Source: Ulota crispa (lineage: Eukaryota; Streptophyta; Bryopsida; Orthotrichales; Orthotrichaceae). From it: 64,000 bases of DNA. The position numbers and the translations under genes were made by a program. The stretch spans positions 12,330,409-12,394,408 of the forward strand of contig OY987250.1 in the NCBI GenBank assembly GCA_963920765.1, written 5' to 3'. Under the pieces are notes generated by a model. The model ran no database searches and had not been told where the DNA came from. It saw only the letters and a program-made list of their open reading frames with translations. Positions 24,688 to 43,334 of the stretch are shown in pieces (positions within the stretch are counted from its first letter, which is position 1; every line of letters starts with the position of its first letter).

Positions 24688-26549
24688 ATTGCGTGTCTTA
24701 ACTGGCGCTTGTAAACTTGCAAGATCTAAAGCAAGTGAGATTTTTTGTCACTTGCGTTGGCCGTGCTAGCTAGGCTTCGCAGTATATTCAGAAATAGTTT
24801 GACCCTCGTGAATAGTGACACTTCTCCCTCAGAAGGGCCGAAACTGTGAGGGTAGCACAATTTCAGCCTACACCCTTGGTTAGGATGCGCCTAATATTTA
24901 GGAATGTGAGTTTTTCGGGTGAACAGGAAGGGAGTGTAGTGCTTGCAAGGTGGCGCAAAGACATGCTGCTGACCATGTGGACACTTATGCCTAGCGTTTT
25001 CAACAAATGTATTAGTAAATTTCTGAAATACTGAAGATATCTGTGGACAGTTGAAGCCATTCGTTCTGAAATTGTATCAGTATCGAGGATGAAAGATTAT
25101 CACTACTAGATTTAGGTGGGAAAACCAATGTTTGAAGCAACGTTTTGACACAATCATGTTGAAACATGTGTCGTTTGTTGTATACGCTGGGTGTAAGTTG
25201 TGGAATCACGGTCAAACGGTAGACAAATCAGAGCCAAACACTGCAATCCTCAATCCTCTCAGCCTCAGAAATAAACTTTGAAATTGCCTTCAAAACTAAC
25301 TCAGCCAGTCATTGAGTCTCTAGCTGTGCAACAAAAATTATATACATTTTGATCACAAATTTATGATCTTGCAGAAGGGATGAAATATAGTAGTGGATAT
25401 CCAGGACCGTTTCTAACGTCGACATCGTTGCAGGCGGTTATGCACACGATGTCCCACACGCCCCCACTCCCTCTGCTACAAGCTCTCTACAAGTCCTAGT
25501 GCAACAGATTCCAATTTGCAACTCGGTGGTTAGATAGAAGCCTTAAGAATACTCTTTGGAAGAAATATGACTGGGACTTAGCATTCAGGTTGAGTTCCCG
25601 TTGTTTTTGCTAGGAGCGAAAGTTTCACTTCCCGAGTGACTGTTCTTCAACAATGCTGCCAAGACATTTCTAAACGTGTACCAATTTTCAATCTCTCAAA
25701 CCAGTCAGATTTTGAGAACACCTTAAGACAAATCTGGAACCGCCTTTTGGCAGATTGCCAAAATCGTAGCATGTAACGTTAGGGGTAGTCACATTATCTT
25801 CACCCTTTCTAGACGTGGCACTCTCTCTTTCATTTGCAGAGGCCTCATTCGCTAAGGATTTTGAAGTTTTGAGAAGTTTTCCTCTTCACCGTCATGAGAA
25901 GAATGGGCGTGAAGAAGTTGTTGCAAGTGAAGTTTCTACCTATGTGTGTTTCTTTTTCATTTTGCCCTTCTTAGTTTTGCTCTCCTTGTAGTTAGAAACC
26001 TTGCTTGAATGTCTGAATGAAGTTCAATTGCTTTCTTACTGCATCACCATTTTTTAGGTCAACTCAATTTTCATTCATGGAGAAGTGCTCCTCTCAAAGG
26101 TGTGACTACCCCAAAATATTGGGGTGCCAAGTCTGAAGTGGCTTTCAAAAGCTGAAAATGAGATTTTTCATGTGCTCGGATGGTTTTACAGTTGCTCACA
26201 TGAAACTCTGGTGGTCTAAATCTTTGAATGTTGAAAAATCTGAGATTTCAGCTCTAGTACCTTGAGCCCCTCTTCGAATGCCACAACTTACCACAGAATA
26301 CATGTGATCACAGAAGAGTTTCTATGCAGTTGGAGCAGGGGTCTGCAAATTCTCTGCAAAAATTCATCAACTTTTCTTGAAAATTGGTGGATTGTGTGAG
26401 CAATAAGATTCAAAGACACAAGAGGAATTTACAACCAGGAGCATGAATGTAGAAAACAATAATCACAAATTGGGGCATATTCACAATATTCTTGCTAGCT
26501 TATTGTTCGATGGGCCAAAGAAGTCTTAGCTCTGAAGTCGCAAAGAGCA
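24688..26549. other. Spacer between FRO and GLR
   Basis: FRO 3' flank followed by low-complexity, moderately AT-rich DNA. No gene, RNA or clear element recognised. A phrase near 25005-25040 weakly recalls the right arm of foldback family B. Confidence 0.5.
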
Positions 26550-26876
26550 TGAATGACATACCTTTCAAAAAACTATCATGGATCGTTATTTTTGTGGGAA
26601 AAAGTATTGTAGAATATTTTAAATTAAAGGGCAAAGTTACAACTCATAGGGTCCCTAAATGCAACTCTAAACTAATCCTAAAACTGCTTGGATGTGTTCT
26701 TCTAATGGCACTTGACGGTCCCAATCCCAACCCTCCCAAATTAGCTTAGTAACATGTGGTAGGACTTGCTTATGTAAATAGCATTCACAGCTCCATTTTG
26801 GGTTCAAGAGTGTATGGTGAACACCTCAATGTAGAGTGTGGCATTAGGGAACGCTTGGATTTGGGTATACATACCT
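26550..26876. mobile_element. Family F repeat, copy 2
   Basis: Interior blocks ATTTTTGTGGGAAAAAGTAT, GGTCCCTAAATGCAACTCTA and GGCACTTGACGGTCCCAATC are shared with 30472-30868 and, inverted, with 8733-9080 and 32483-32857. The right end is GGGTATACATACC; the left end is unclear. Confidence 0.75.
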
Positions 26877-26878
26877 TA

Positions 26879-27265
26879 TAAGGTAGGAGCACCCCTCACC
26901 AGTAGTGTCCCCATCCCCATCCCCTACACCTACTTGTATTATTGATGTCAATGACAAACAACTAAAAAAAACTGATTATGAATGACAAAGTGATGGTTTT
27001 GGATGATTGGGATGACAGTTTTGAGTGCCCCAACTCACTATTTACAAACTCCTCAAGTTAGTATTATGATCATATGAGCACACTAAAAACATCTCCTACA
27101 CACAACTATACATTTTCAATGATTTAGGACTTAAAAAATCTTTGTGAACAAATACTTACAATTGGAACTTTCAAATTGACGCCAATATTCTTGATGTCCT
27201 CTTCCTACCAAGTGTTTTCCTACCCAAAACCCTTAGTTTTCATGCTTACGGGTGCTCCTACCTTA
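26879..27265. mobile_element. MITE family G-like, copy 3
   Basis: Bounded by TAAGGTAGGAGCACCC (26879-26894) and its inverse GGGTGCTCCTACCTTA (27250-27265). The outer ten bases are the same as in family G (27740-28389, 33256-33519), but the interior is different. Confidence 0.75.
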
Positions 27266-27317
27266 TATGGCTTGAGAGCTCTTATACGGCTTGAGAGCTC
27301 ATATATGGCTTGAGAGC

Positions 27318-27319
<2 letters not shown>
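27263..27319. repeat. 19-bp tandem triplicate over the GLR stop codon
   Basis: Three adjacent near-identical 19-bp units (TATGGCTTGAGAGCTC core) at 27263-27281, 27282-27300 and 27301-27319. The last unit overlaps the GLR stop codon (27318-27320). Confidence 0.85.
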
Positions 27320-33894
<6,575 letters not shown>

Positions 33895-34894
33895 CACTCC
33901 ACTCCGAGAATAGCTGCCAGTTCTTCCGTCGTCACTTCATCAAATGCATGCCCCTGGCTTCTATCAAATCCAAGCCCATCAATTCTACTTCAATCTGCTA
34001 CAGACACACACGTCGACTAGCATTCAGTAAGTGCCCACACCACAACACATGTACGTCTCTCTCGATCACTCTCACTCACACTCACTCCCATGATTCTCGC
34101 ACTCTCTTCTTCTGTCAAATTTGCGCACTATCTAATTAAAACTCCACCCTTGCGGTTTAGGATGAGGTGCTGGCTGAGTGTTTGCTAATTCGTGTCGTCG
34201 ATGCCACCACCGGATGTCAGAGCAGATTGAGTCGATTGGACTAACCTAGACTTGCAATTAATCAAATCTTGCAGCATCGCCACCCCGGACGTACGACTAG
34301 CAACCACAGCAGCAAAATCCCCAGCCAGGCGACCTCAAGCGCATTGGTCCATCCGGAGTCCTAGCTTTGTGATACGGCTGTGTTTGACTTGTGTGTTAAC
34401 GCCGTGAGGCTAGTGGGGATTTCCCAAATAGATCATGTGAATCTGAAAGACAAGGGGACTGAAAAATTCCGAGTCCCATTTCCTGCTATAAAACTCCGGT
34501 GTTTGACTTGTGAGACTGGATTCGAGTATAGTACAGACTACAGAATTGTTGTGGTGAATAAATAATGCGCAGCAAAGATGCCAATCTACGTGGCAGGTAT
34601 TTGTGGCTCGCTTCTATTGCCGAGACACGAGAGGCTTGTGAAAAACTTACTTTCTAAGTTTGCAAGGATCCTAGGACCACAGAGCTACTGGCTGTGGCGT
34701 TTAGTCGGGGAGCCTCTTGTGCAATCATGAGTTGCCAGCGTCGCTCAAAGAGACCCAGGCCCCGTGGACTCCTTACCATACCCCATTGGCCAGTATTGCG
34801 CACGTGCATCGGCAGAATCCACGGAAAAACGAATCCTTATGAAATCTATGCAAGTTGCAACCCACTCATGCGCAGCACCAGCGATATTTTTCTT
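33895..34894. other. Upstream flank of GLR
   Basis: Probable promoter and leader region of the minus-strand GLR gene, GC-richer than the DNA further right. CACTCTCACTC-type pyrimidine runs lie near 34060-34110. No TATA box or gene is convincingly placed. Confidence 0.45.
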
Positions 34895-35875
34895 GGAAAA
34901 ATACCAAAAACGCCTTTCAGTTCTTTCAAAATATAAAAAACACCCCTGAAATATCAAAAATTCTCCTAGTTTGTGTAAGAATATCATTCAATTATATCTC
35001 TAGTTATATTTGAAATCATATAATATCCTTAGTTTTCTTGTGCCTCTTTAGTGTAATTTTTGTAAGTCACATTTGCACCAAAGACATTGGTAAAGAAAAT
35101 TGGATTGTTCTGTCAATGCAATGTTAAACTGAAATGCAAAAACCCTATAAAAAGCTTGAAGAGCTTGCTTCCAAAATTTGACTTACATTCAACTTGTATT
35201 TAGTTTTTGAAATTTTCATTGTTATCCCAATATTTACAAACATTTGCACTAAAGAGGCACAAGAAAGTTAAGGATATTAAATGTTTTCAAACTAAGATAA
35301 CTAGGGGTATAATTGATATTCTTACAAAATCAAGGGTACTTTTGATGTTTCAAATAATAATATAGGGGTATTTTTTTTATAGGGAATTGCTAACGGGACA
35401 CCTTAAATTGTTAACATAATACCCTAAATTGCTAACGGCACACCCCCTGTGAGCATGAAATTTGATAATTTAATGCTATTTTTGATTTATTAATGTGGTT
35501 CATCATTCATTCAATCTCGGCATTACCACCTCCTTAAAAGAAAATAAGACAAATACAAACTTTTGTTGAAATATTATTGCACCAATACTACTTTTTGATG
35601 TATTTTTTCTATTAGTAACTCATGAGTCCTATATTTTTAGTTTTCAATTTAAGCACACCTCTTTTTTTAGTATAACCTCATAATGATAAAGGTGAAACAA
35701 ATATTTTGATCCAAATAAAAAATCAGTATTAAAAATCACATTTCATGCTCACTAGGGGTGTCCCAATAGCAATTTAGGATGTCGTGTTAGCAATTCTCTT
35801 TTTTTGTTTCAAATAATATGGGGATAGATTTGATATTCTGAAAGAACTGGTGGGACACTTTTTATACTTTCCTTG
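34895..35875. mobile_element. Foldback element C, split by a family D insertion
   Basis: The left arm (GTAAGAATATC, ATATCCTTAGTTTTCTTGTGC) pairs with CACAAGAAAGTTAAGGATAT and GATATTCTTAC at 35250-35325. Material resembling the outer arm resumes after the family D copy (GATATTCTGAAAGAACTGG, near 35835-35855). Outer limits are approximate. Confidence 0.55.
35382..35798. mobile_element. MITE family D, copy 2, nested in C
   Basis: GGGAATTGCTAACGGGACAC at the left and GTCGTGTTAGCAATTCTC at the right are inverted. The subterminal pair TGAGCATGAAATTTGATAAT / CACATTTCATGCTCA matches copy D1 at 16671-17088. Confidence 0.78.
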
Positions 35876-36331
35876 ATTTTTATGCTTTTTTTTTTATTGC
35901 CCAACACGCACCCCAAGTTGGCAAGCAAGTAAGGTAAAAATGGATAGAATCACCCATGTGTGCACACTCATTTGTTAAATCTATTGGTACATTTCATCCA
36001 AATTTTAACAACTCTTAAAGTATTTTCGAGAGGGATTTGGCAATTTCATCCATTTTTTCCCCAGTTGTTTTAGTGCTAACTAGGTAGTCAATACCAAGAT
36101 GAGTTAAAGTTTTGGAAAAAATTGCCACTAAAAAATTGCCGCGGGCAGCACAAGCTTGGGTTTATGTTTGCAAATTTAAGTCAGATAATCATACAGGGGA
36201 GATAACAATATAGGGTTCATGTTAACCACTCAATATGAATCCCACAGGAATACATCGCAAAAAATTTAGTTCACTATTTTTGATAAGTTTTGATTATTAC
36301 AAGCATGCTTGTCAATCACATTCAATCTATC

Positions 36332-36473
36332 TAAGGTAAATATACCCATTCCCAAACTTTTAAGAAATCCAACCCCTATGTACACAGATTGTTCATTTTA
36401 GTTTTAAAATGAACAATTTGGGTACACAAGGGTTGGATTTAAAATCCGCTCGGGAATGGGTATGTTTACCTTA
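36332..36473. mobile_element. Short foldback with family F ends (142 bp)
   Basis: TAAGGTAAATATACCCATTC... and ...GAATGGGTATGTTTACCTTA form nearly the whole element as one hairpin, including AATCCAACCCC / GGGTTGGATT. The terminal repeats are those of family F but the interior is unrelated. Confidence 0.8.
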
Positions 36474-36688
36474 TATGGTTTTGTGTGTAGTTTTCATATA
36501 GAAACTTATTTGTTGGAATTTCTTGAGGAGAACTTGTCTCCTTGATCAAGATTTTACAGAGCCAAAATGCCCAAATCTACGGCTTTTTGACATACTCATG
36601 CTAATCACCTTTGAAAAGTTTTTGTGTGTGCACATGGACCTTGTGTTGTTGTGGAAGGCAAAGTTAATGTAGCTAAGTTACACCGTTA

Positions 36689-37125
36689 GAGCACCTCCAC
36701 CGGTGACTCCAACATGGGAAATTGGCGTGGGGAGAGGTCACTGTAGACTTTTCACATCTCCACCGCTACCATGCATAGGGTTGTTTCTGGCACGGCCTTG
36801 CCAAACTGTGCTCTGGGAATGGTGACCTCCCGTGGCTGCAATTTCTTTAGCACGCATGATTCTTGGAGTATTAGGGGGTTGCAGGGATTGTTGTGCAGGC
36901 TATGTCTGGGAGGGGTGTTATTTTTGGCTAGGAGCTTTGAGCAGTTTAGGGTTTTGAACAACCTTTACAACACAAGGACACCACATATAATCGCAAAGAA
37001 GACAAGCAATCGTCTACCATGTTAAAATTAAACCAAACTAGTGGAGATCTATCTCATTGCCCACACCTTGGCCCTCCAAAACTGGTCTAGCGAGCCAGCA
37101 TTTGGCCGGACTGATGGAGGTGCTC
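36689..37125. mobile_element. MITE family K-like, copy 2
   Basis: GAGCACCTCC at 36689 and GGAGGTGCTC ending 37125 are exact inverses. GC-richer than its surroundings; its open frames have no recognised homology. Confidence 0.65.
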
Positions 37126-38875
37126 TTCGCATTAGAGGGCTTCAAACTTAAACTTTTTCAAGTGACTCACGTCACAATTCACCTCTATGAATTCACTAGT
37201 GAACCGTGACGTGACTCACCTCTGGACTTCACTCCTAACGTGATTCACGTGAGGAGTGAACTTCAGAAACTCACTTTCGTGACTTCCCAAGGCTCATGCA
37301 CCTGCATCCTCAAACCTTGAAACTTCTTTCTCAGAAACTTCTGCAAACTCACGGATTTCACAGATTTTACGCGTGCAAGGGAACAAAAACCGTTCACTGG
37401 TGAGCGGAGATCCTGTGAGGTGAGAAGTTCAAAGGCCAGATTTTATGTTTGAAGCCCCTATTATGGATGCACTTACTATGAACATTCCAGGGCAGGGACG
37501 TTGCTGGTGTTTCTACAGCGCCCTTGTTTCAGTTTTCTTATTAAATAGTTGAAGGTTTCATTTTGTGAGCTAAAAGAATAAAAACTAGCTTGCTATAAAG
37601 AGCGGCACCTTTATAAATGAGAAAAGTTACACAAACACATTGAGTTAAAGAAACACCATTCTGATTTGCTACTTTATATTGTTAGAGGCTAAGTTCTCTT
37701 ATAAATGTGTTGTACCGAGTGTAAAATTGTAAGTAGGCAACATAGCAGGCTTTGATCATACATTGGCAACACTTGTAAAGATCTCATATGACATATTTAG
37801 AGAAGAAAGTAATGGAGTTGGATATATTACCTTTAGAAAAGTTACTTGCAAAAGCTGAAAGATTTTTCATTAAAGGTGTTGAAATCTCTTGTACTGTACA
37901 CACCATGATGGCACAAGAAACACGGTCACATATATATGGAAAAGCCACATGATTGAATGCTTGCACACAAATTGTTGAGTAACTAAAATAGTCTTGTTGT
38001 GTCAAAGGTTGCTATTGTTGTTTATAAATGATCAACATGCAAGAACAGGACAAGACCAAATTTATCTTGCATAGCTAAATTAATTTTTGGTGTTTTGCTA
38101 TCTTATCCTAAACTTTTTAACTATCCATAGTTAAATCTCAAACTTTTACTTGTCATTGGAATATAGTAAAATATATATAAATTCATTTTTGGATTTAGCT
38201 TTCAAAACTAAACAAGTGGAAATAATAATAATAATAAATTCACCAATGTCTCTGGCTAGGATGAGAAAGATGTTAAAAAAAGAAATAGCATCAATAATCA
38301 ATGGCTTCTTTCATTGCTTATATAATTGTCAAATGTTGTCCATTAGGTTTTGACAAAGAACCCAAGATGAATAGATTCTTGATTCATTCCAACTATTTTA
38401 GAATTTAAGATGTTTTCTCACTTTACTCATGGGTTATACTCATGGGTTATTGCAAGATATTTTGTATGGTTTTTTTACACTATTATAGTGTCTCACCTTG
38501 TAGTATTTTGTACCATAAAGTTTTAAAATGGAACTAGTGAAGCTAAAGTTCATACTATTAATAACTATATTAATAACTATAGCATTTGTTATCTCATATA
38601 TATATGTATATAATAATTATCAATTTCAAAGGAGATCTTGCTAGTATGTCACACTTCCGATTCTCATGGTCCACAGGGCCTTTCAGTATTTGAAATTATG
38701 AATTGTGAGGTTTTTTAAGACTTTAAAGCAACCACCTATCATGCCAGTAACACCATAAAACAAACCTTGTCTTTTGAATGGATACAAAGTAGCTTTCCTT
38801 GTTTGTGTATTTTTTGGGAATCAAAACATGGTCTTTGGCACGTATTCAATAGTAGATATCAAACTTGCAAAACAT
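37126..38875. other. AT-rich spacer with a short-motif cluster
   Basis: No gene seen. Around 37160-37275 there is a run of GTGACTCAC, ACGTCAC, GTGACGTGACTCAC and TTCACGTGA-like motifs, rich in bZIP/bHLH-type cores. An (AAT)n microsatellite lies at about 38221-38237. Confidence 0.5.
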
Positions 38876-39602
38876 TTAACCCTTAAAGGACCAAGCCCTC
38901 TTTTTGGGGATAAATGGGATTTCAGGCACGTACTTATGGCTAAACTACTTTGCGGGATTTTTTGAAACTTTTATGGGAGATGGGGAATTCAAAAATATGT
39001 GTGGGCATCTAATTTTTACCTCATTCCAACATTTATTGAAGAAGTTAAAAATGAATTTATGAGAATTTTAGTTTGGCGGGCAGCTCAAAAACTTTTTTAA
39101 ACTTTGCATTTTTTAAAATAAAAATTTGAGGTTAGTTCTTTAGACTTATGTATACGTGGGAAGCTTTGAATCATTCAATTCTAATTGATGAGATGAAAAA
39201 TATTGAGAAGTTTTAGTTTTAGTGCATGAATTGCTTTGAGATTCTCCACACCTACCCGCAAACTAAAACTTCTCATAATTTTCATCTCATCAATTAGAAT
39301 TGAATGATTCAAAGCTTCCCACATATATGTAAGTCTAAAGAACTAACCTCAAAATTATTATTTTTTTAAATGCAAATTTTAAAAAAGTTTTTGGGCTGCC
39401 CTTTGAACTAAAATTCTCATAAATTCATTTTTAACTTCTTCAATAAATGCCGGAATGAGGTAAAAATTAAATGCCCACACAGATCTTTGAATTCCCCATC
39501 TTCTATAAAAGTTTCAAAAAATTACACAATGTAGTTTAGCCATAAGTACATGCCCAAAAGTCCCAAAAGTCCCCGAGGGGACTTTGGTCCTTTAGGGGTT
39601 AA
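38876..39602. mobile_element. TTAA-flanked, piggyBac-like foldback (E2, 727 bp)
   Basis: TTAACCCTTAAAGGACCAAG at the left and CTTTGGTCCTTTAGGGGTTAA at the right. The arms stay complementary for over 300 bp (for example CATCTCATCAATTAGAATTG with CAATTCTAATTGATGAGATG), leaving a loop of about 40-50 bases near 39220-39262. Transcription would give a long hairpin RNA. The right half is shared with E3. Confidence 0.88.
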
Positions 39603-39879
39603 CATATTAGCTTCAAAATTAGGGAGTGGAGTTGAAACATTTACTAGTTGAACTTTCTGCTCTTGTAATTATGGCATATAATTTTCAAATGGTTATCTTA
39701 TACTTCAATTAAATGGCTGCAATGTGGTTGTAAACATTATCTTCACAAATACATCACATGGCATTCAAGTGACATATTTGCAAGTTTAAGAAAGATTGGT
39801 TATAATAGTCATCGTTTATGAAAATTCATATATGTTATTAATAAAATGTCAACTAATATAAGTAAGGGGAAATTACAAA

Positions 39880-40559
39880 GGGAATTGATATGTGTACCAC
39901 ACCTTTTCAATTAATGTAGCACACTCCAGAGAAAATTTTAGATTTCTACCATCAAAAAGCTGAATTTGAGAATTTGGAATTTAGATTTGGACTTAAAGAC
40001 TATGATTTAGTCTAGAACCATAAAAAAAGTTGCAATTCAACAGCATCCAATGAAAAAGTTTAGTTAGGGAGAAAAGTTTTACTTTTAACACCATATTTGT
40101 TAAATTGGGAAAACACGATTCCCAAATTGAACTTTACCTTAAACCCAAAAAGTTACCTTAAACCAGATTTGAGGGTATCAGATTTAGTCCAAGCCACTAA
40201 GATTTTTTCCCTTGCAAATTCCTCCTCTCAGGTGAGGACACTTGTACCAAAAAAACATTGCTTAAACCTAGAGCTCGGTCTAAGGTGATCACCTTAAACC
40301 TGCAGAAGTCCCAAATTTGAACAAATTTCCCAGTTTAACAAATATGACGTTTTTTACTTTTATTTGTAAAAAAAAATAAGCTTTTTCATTGGGTGTTATT
40401 GAATTGCAACTTTTTTTGTGGTTCTAGACTAAATCATGGTCTCTAAGTCCAAATCTAAATTTCAAATTCTCAAATTTAGCTTTTTGATGGTAGAAATCTA
40501 AAATTTTCTCTGGGGTGTGGTAGAGTAATTGAAAGGGTGTGGTACACATATCAATTCCC
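39880..40559. mobile_element. Foldback L with a family A MITE in its loop
   Basis: GGGAATTGATATGTGTACCA at the left and TGGTACACATATCAATTCCC at the right, with about 200-bp arms (GACTATGATTTAGTCTAGAA / TTCTAGACTAAATCATGGTC). The centre holds the family A copy at 40092-40346. Confidence 0.85.
40092..40346. mobile_element. MITE family A, copy 4, inside foldback L
   Basis: CATATTTGTTAAATTGGGAA at the left and CCCAGTTTAACAAATATG at the right, inverted relative to copies 2 and 3. It also keeps the uninterrupted site TTACCTTAAACCAGATTTGA. Confidence 0.87.
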
Positions 40560-41119
40560 AATTACAAATAGGGGCATGAAAACATAAAATATTACAAATA
40601 AGGGCGCAGTTTGAAAATAATTACAAACAGGTACACAATTTTTAGAAAATCATAATTTTTTATGATTTTTTTTGTTTGGACATTTGTTGATGTAGGTACA
40701 TCACAATAAATGTTAGCTAACTTTCAAATTTTATTAAAGTTTTCAAAAATTACCATCCCCTTTACTAAGATTTCTTTATCTAGGCTTGATTTGGAGAGAC
40801 TTATAAGTTGTTTGGAAATCTGTTAACATTTAATGTGATGTGTCTAAACCAACCAATGTCCAAAGAGAAAAAAAATTACAGAAAATCACAGTTTTTTTTT
40901 AAATCGTATATTCCCAATCGACCTATCTGTAATATTTTACGTTTTCATGCCCCTGTTTATAATTCCCCTACAAATAATGAGAAATCTTACATGAGTATGA
41001 CCAAATCCAGTGTTTACACTTTCAAATTTGACCATCTCTAAACAAAAATCATATTCAAATGCAACATGTTAATATGAATACTATACTTATATTTGACCGG
41101 TGCGGCCCATACGATTGTG

Positions 41120-41724
41120 AGAGCATCTGCACTGCACCTGGCTAGCAAGGCCTCATATGTTATATCCGGTCTTTTAATAGACAATAAAATTTATCATGAT
41201 TTTTTTATAATTTGAAGGGATACAAAATGATGTTGTGAAAACATAATAAAATTTGAGTTTGGACATTGACTCATTTAGATATGTACATCTCATCTGCTTT
41301 TATTCTGGTTTGTAAAAATGATGGGATTTTGTCTCTGCGATCCCATTATATGGTATGTCACCTAAGAGCATTTCTTGCCACCTGCCAAATGAAGCCCTTA
41401 GAAATTAAGTTTGGAAGGGATGGGAGCAACAAGTAGCGCAACATGGTGTGAAGTTCCCCTGCACCCTAGTGTGAAGGCCTTACAACAAAGCGATAGCAGC
41501 GTCAAGGAGCCCTCCCGCCCTAATTTCCTTGCTTTTGCTTCTTGTGCGTGATAAGGACCGTGAAGATGGCTTGTAGAAAGTTGAAATTTAACATGAAAGT
41601 GGCTAAGCTTGAAAGGTCCCGCTCTTGCACATAGACAAGTACCGTGCTATTAAAGAAGTGAAGTGCAGAAGCCATTATGAGTTGCACGCAAAGGGCTCAT
41701 TTAAATGGTGGCAGGAGATGCTCT
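41120..41724. mobile_element. Probable family K-like element, copy 3
   Basis: AGAGCATCTGC at the left and AGGAGATGCTCT at the right are inverted only over the outer eight or nine bases. The interior is GC-richer than its flanks. Weaker than the other two K copies. Confidence 0.45.
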
Positions 41725-41736
41725 AACTCCAACCGT

Positions 41737-41862
41737 CCCCACCTCATAATTCCCTGTCCCTAGTTCTCCACCTCGTAATACCCTGTCCCTAGTTCCCCAC
41801 CTCGTAATACCCTGTCCCTAGTTCCCCACCTCGTAATACCCTGTCCCTAGTTCCCCACCTCA
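41737..41862. repeat. 29-bp minisatellite, about 4.3 copies
   Basis: Unit CCCCACCTCGTAATACCCTG plus TCCCTAGTT repeated head to tail from 41737; units 3 and 4 are identical, while 1, 2 and the partial fifth diverge slightly. Confidence 0.93.
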
Positions 41863-41869
41863 TCACACT

Positions 41870-42980
41870 CTGTACAATCTCACAGAGCAGTCGATTGAGC
41901 TCCCATCCTCGTTCATCCAGACATAGCCGTTGGCAAGTGCTGAGTTATTTAACTGAGGATACACTCGGACAGGCACTTGTGTCTCTACTTCCATATCCCT
42001 CTGGATCAGTGTTTGCAACATGAGTTTGAACCGTTGTTATGCAGCTTTTGCTGCACTGTCGTCCAAGCCATTTGTTCGCCCGTGTTTTTGGGTCTGTGTG
42101 GACGGATGAGAGGTTAGCACAACCTTCGGAGCCCTGCATTGCAAGCTCAGCTAGTAACCGAGGTGCTCACTCTGGGCTGCGCTTCTCTCTCAGCCATCCA
42201 TACATGCCCAAACACGGGCTCATTCGGAAATGCACTACTTCGATCGATGCTGTTGAACTTGCTCCATTGCTTATGCTCAACAAGGTGAATATGTTCCAGT
42301 TTGTTTTATACTAGCTGTCATGAAGCTGTGTGCATTTCTCTTGCTGTTTCAGATAGGATGCATTCCTTCTTTCCTTCGCAGATCGATCAGATCATGATCA
42401 TTATAAGTCTGTGAATGTTTCTGAGAGTCATGTCCATGCACCCGTTATTGTTTCAGGAGTATAGTTGACATAGAAGAACTGTTTTAGAGTGTTTTGAGCT
42501 TGCCAACCCAAAGTTCGACCCAGTGAGATACCAGCAGCAATGCAGGTGCTGTTAGAATGTACGAAGTTAATAGAGATCCATCACCTTGACAGCTCCCAAA
42601 ATGCTATGATCGCATGTCGACTTTATTTCAGATTTGGGAGTTCTCCAGATCTGAAGTTTTGAGAGAAGAAAGAACAATGCTCCTAGTCCTAAAGTCCTAG
42701 CTGAACGCAATGGGTGTAACACCAGATATATCAATGGCTTCGTCCCTTTTGAATGATGCTAGCAGTGTAGTGTAGTGTGATAAAGATACGATAAAACTCC
42801 TTCTGCATGGTTTTTCGGTAGAAGTAGTGGAGAAGCCATAGCCTCGATTTCCATAACCACCCAGAGTGAACTCTGACTGTTATGTATTATGGCCTCTTTC
42901 GACCGTGCAATCGCTATCCTTAGGGAACGAATGGCTGCAGATATATCTACCTTCAGAAGAAAAAGGCAAAAAGTAAGGCT
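41870..42980 (+). other. GC-richer, single-copy-looking stretch with possible gene fragment
   Basis: An island between MITEs. One frame opens at ATG 42039 (MQLLLHCRPSHLFARVF...), is serine/arginine-rich like an organelle transit peptide, and reaches a possible GT donor near 42284. Another at ATG 42889 (MASFDRAIAILRERMAADIS) meets a GTAAGG donor near 42972. No homology is recognised and no downstream exon was found before the next MITE. Could be a truncated gene, a non-coding transcript or chance. Confidence 0.25.
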
Positions 42981-42990
42981 TTTAAAACAA

Positions 42991-43302
42991 GGGAAAATTT
43001 CATGGATACCCCTGAAGTTTGGAATATTTTCATATATATCCCTGCTTTTTCAGAAATATCACAAATATCCTTGGGCCAAAAAAATTAGGCATTTGTTTTG
43101 TTGTACATTCCACTTCCCTTCTTTCTCTGTGCGCGTGCATAACAAGAAAGAAGTAGTGTGTGCACAAAGAGAGAAGGAAGTGACATGCACAACAAAACAA
43201 ATGCCTAAATTTTTTGGTCCAAGGGTATTTCTGAAATTTCTGAAAAAGCAAGGGTGTCTATGAAAATATTCCAAACTTCAAGGGTATTCATGAAATTTTC
43301 CC
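42991..43302. mobile_element. Foldback MITE family B, copy 3
   Basis: GGGAAAATTTCATGGATACC and GGGTATTCATGAAATTTTCC plus C are the inverted ends, and the arms pair through most of the element. Flanks TTAAAACAA (left) and TTAAAACAA (right) are an exact 9-bp target duplication, the Mutator-type length. All open frames here come from the palindrome. Confidence 0.9.
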
Positions 43303-43334
43303 TTAAAACAAATTGATGAGAAGTGACAGAAGCC

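Noticed and set aside
33895..33897. GTG just before the GLR ATG as start
   Set aside because: Plant nuclear genes rarely use GTG; ATG 33894 heads a good signal peptide.
41737..41862. CRISPR-like array of 29-bp repeats
   Set aside because: Units are directly tandem with no spacers, and the genome is a plant's; it is a minisatellite.
42889..43274. Several overlapping open frames of 71-124 codons
   Set aside because: Most of their length lies in the palindromic family B MITE, which creates mirrored frames on both strands.
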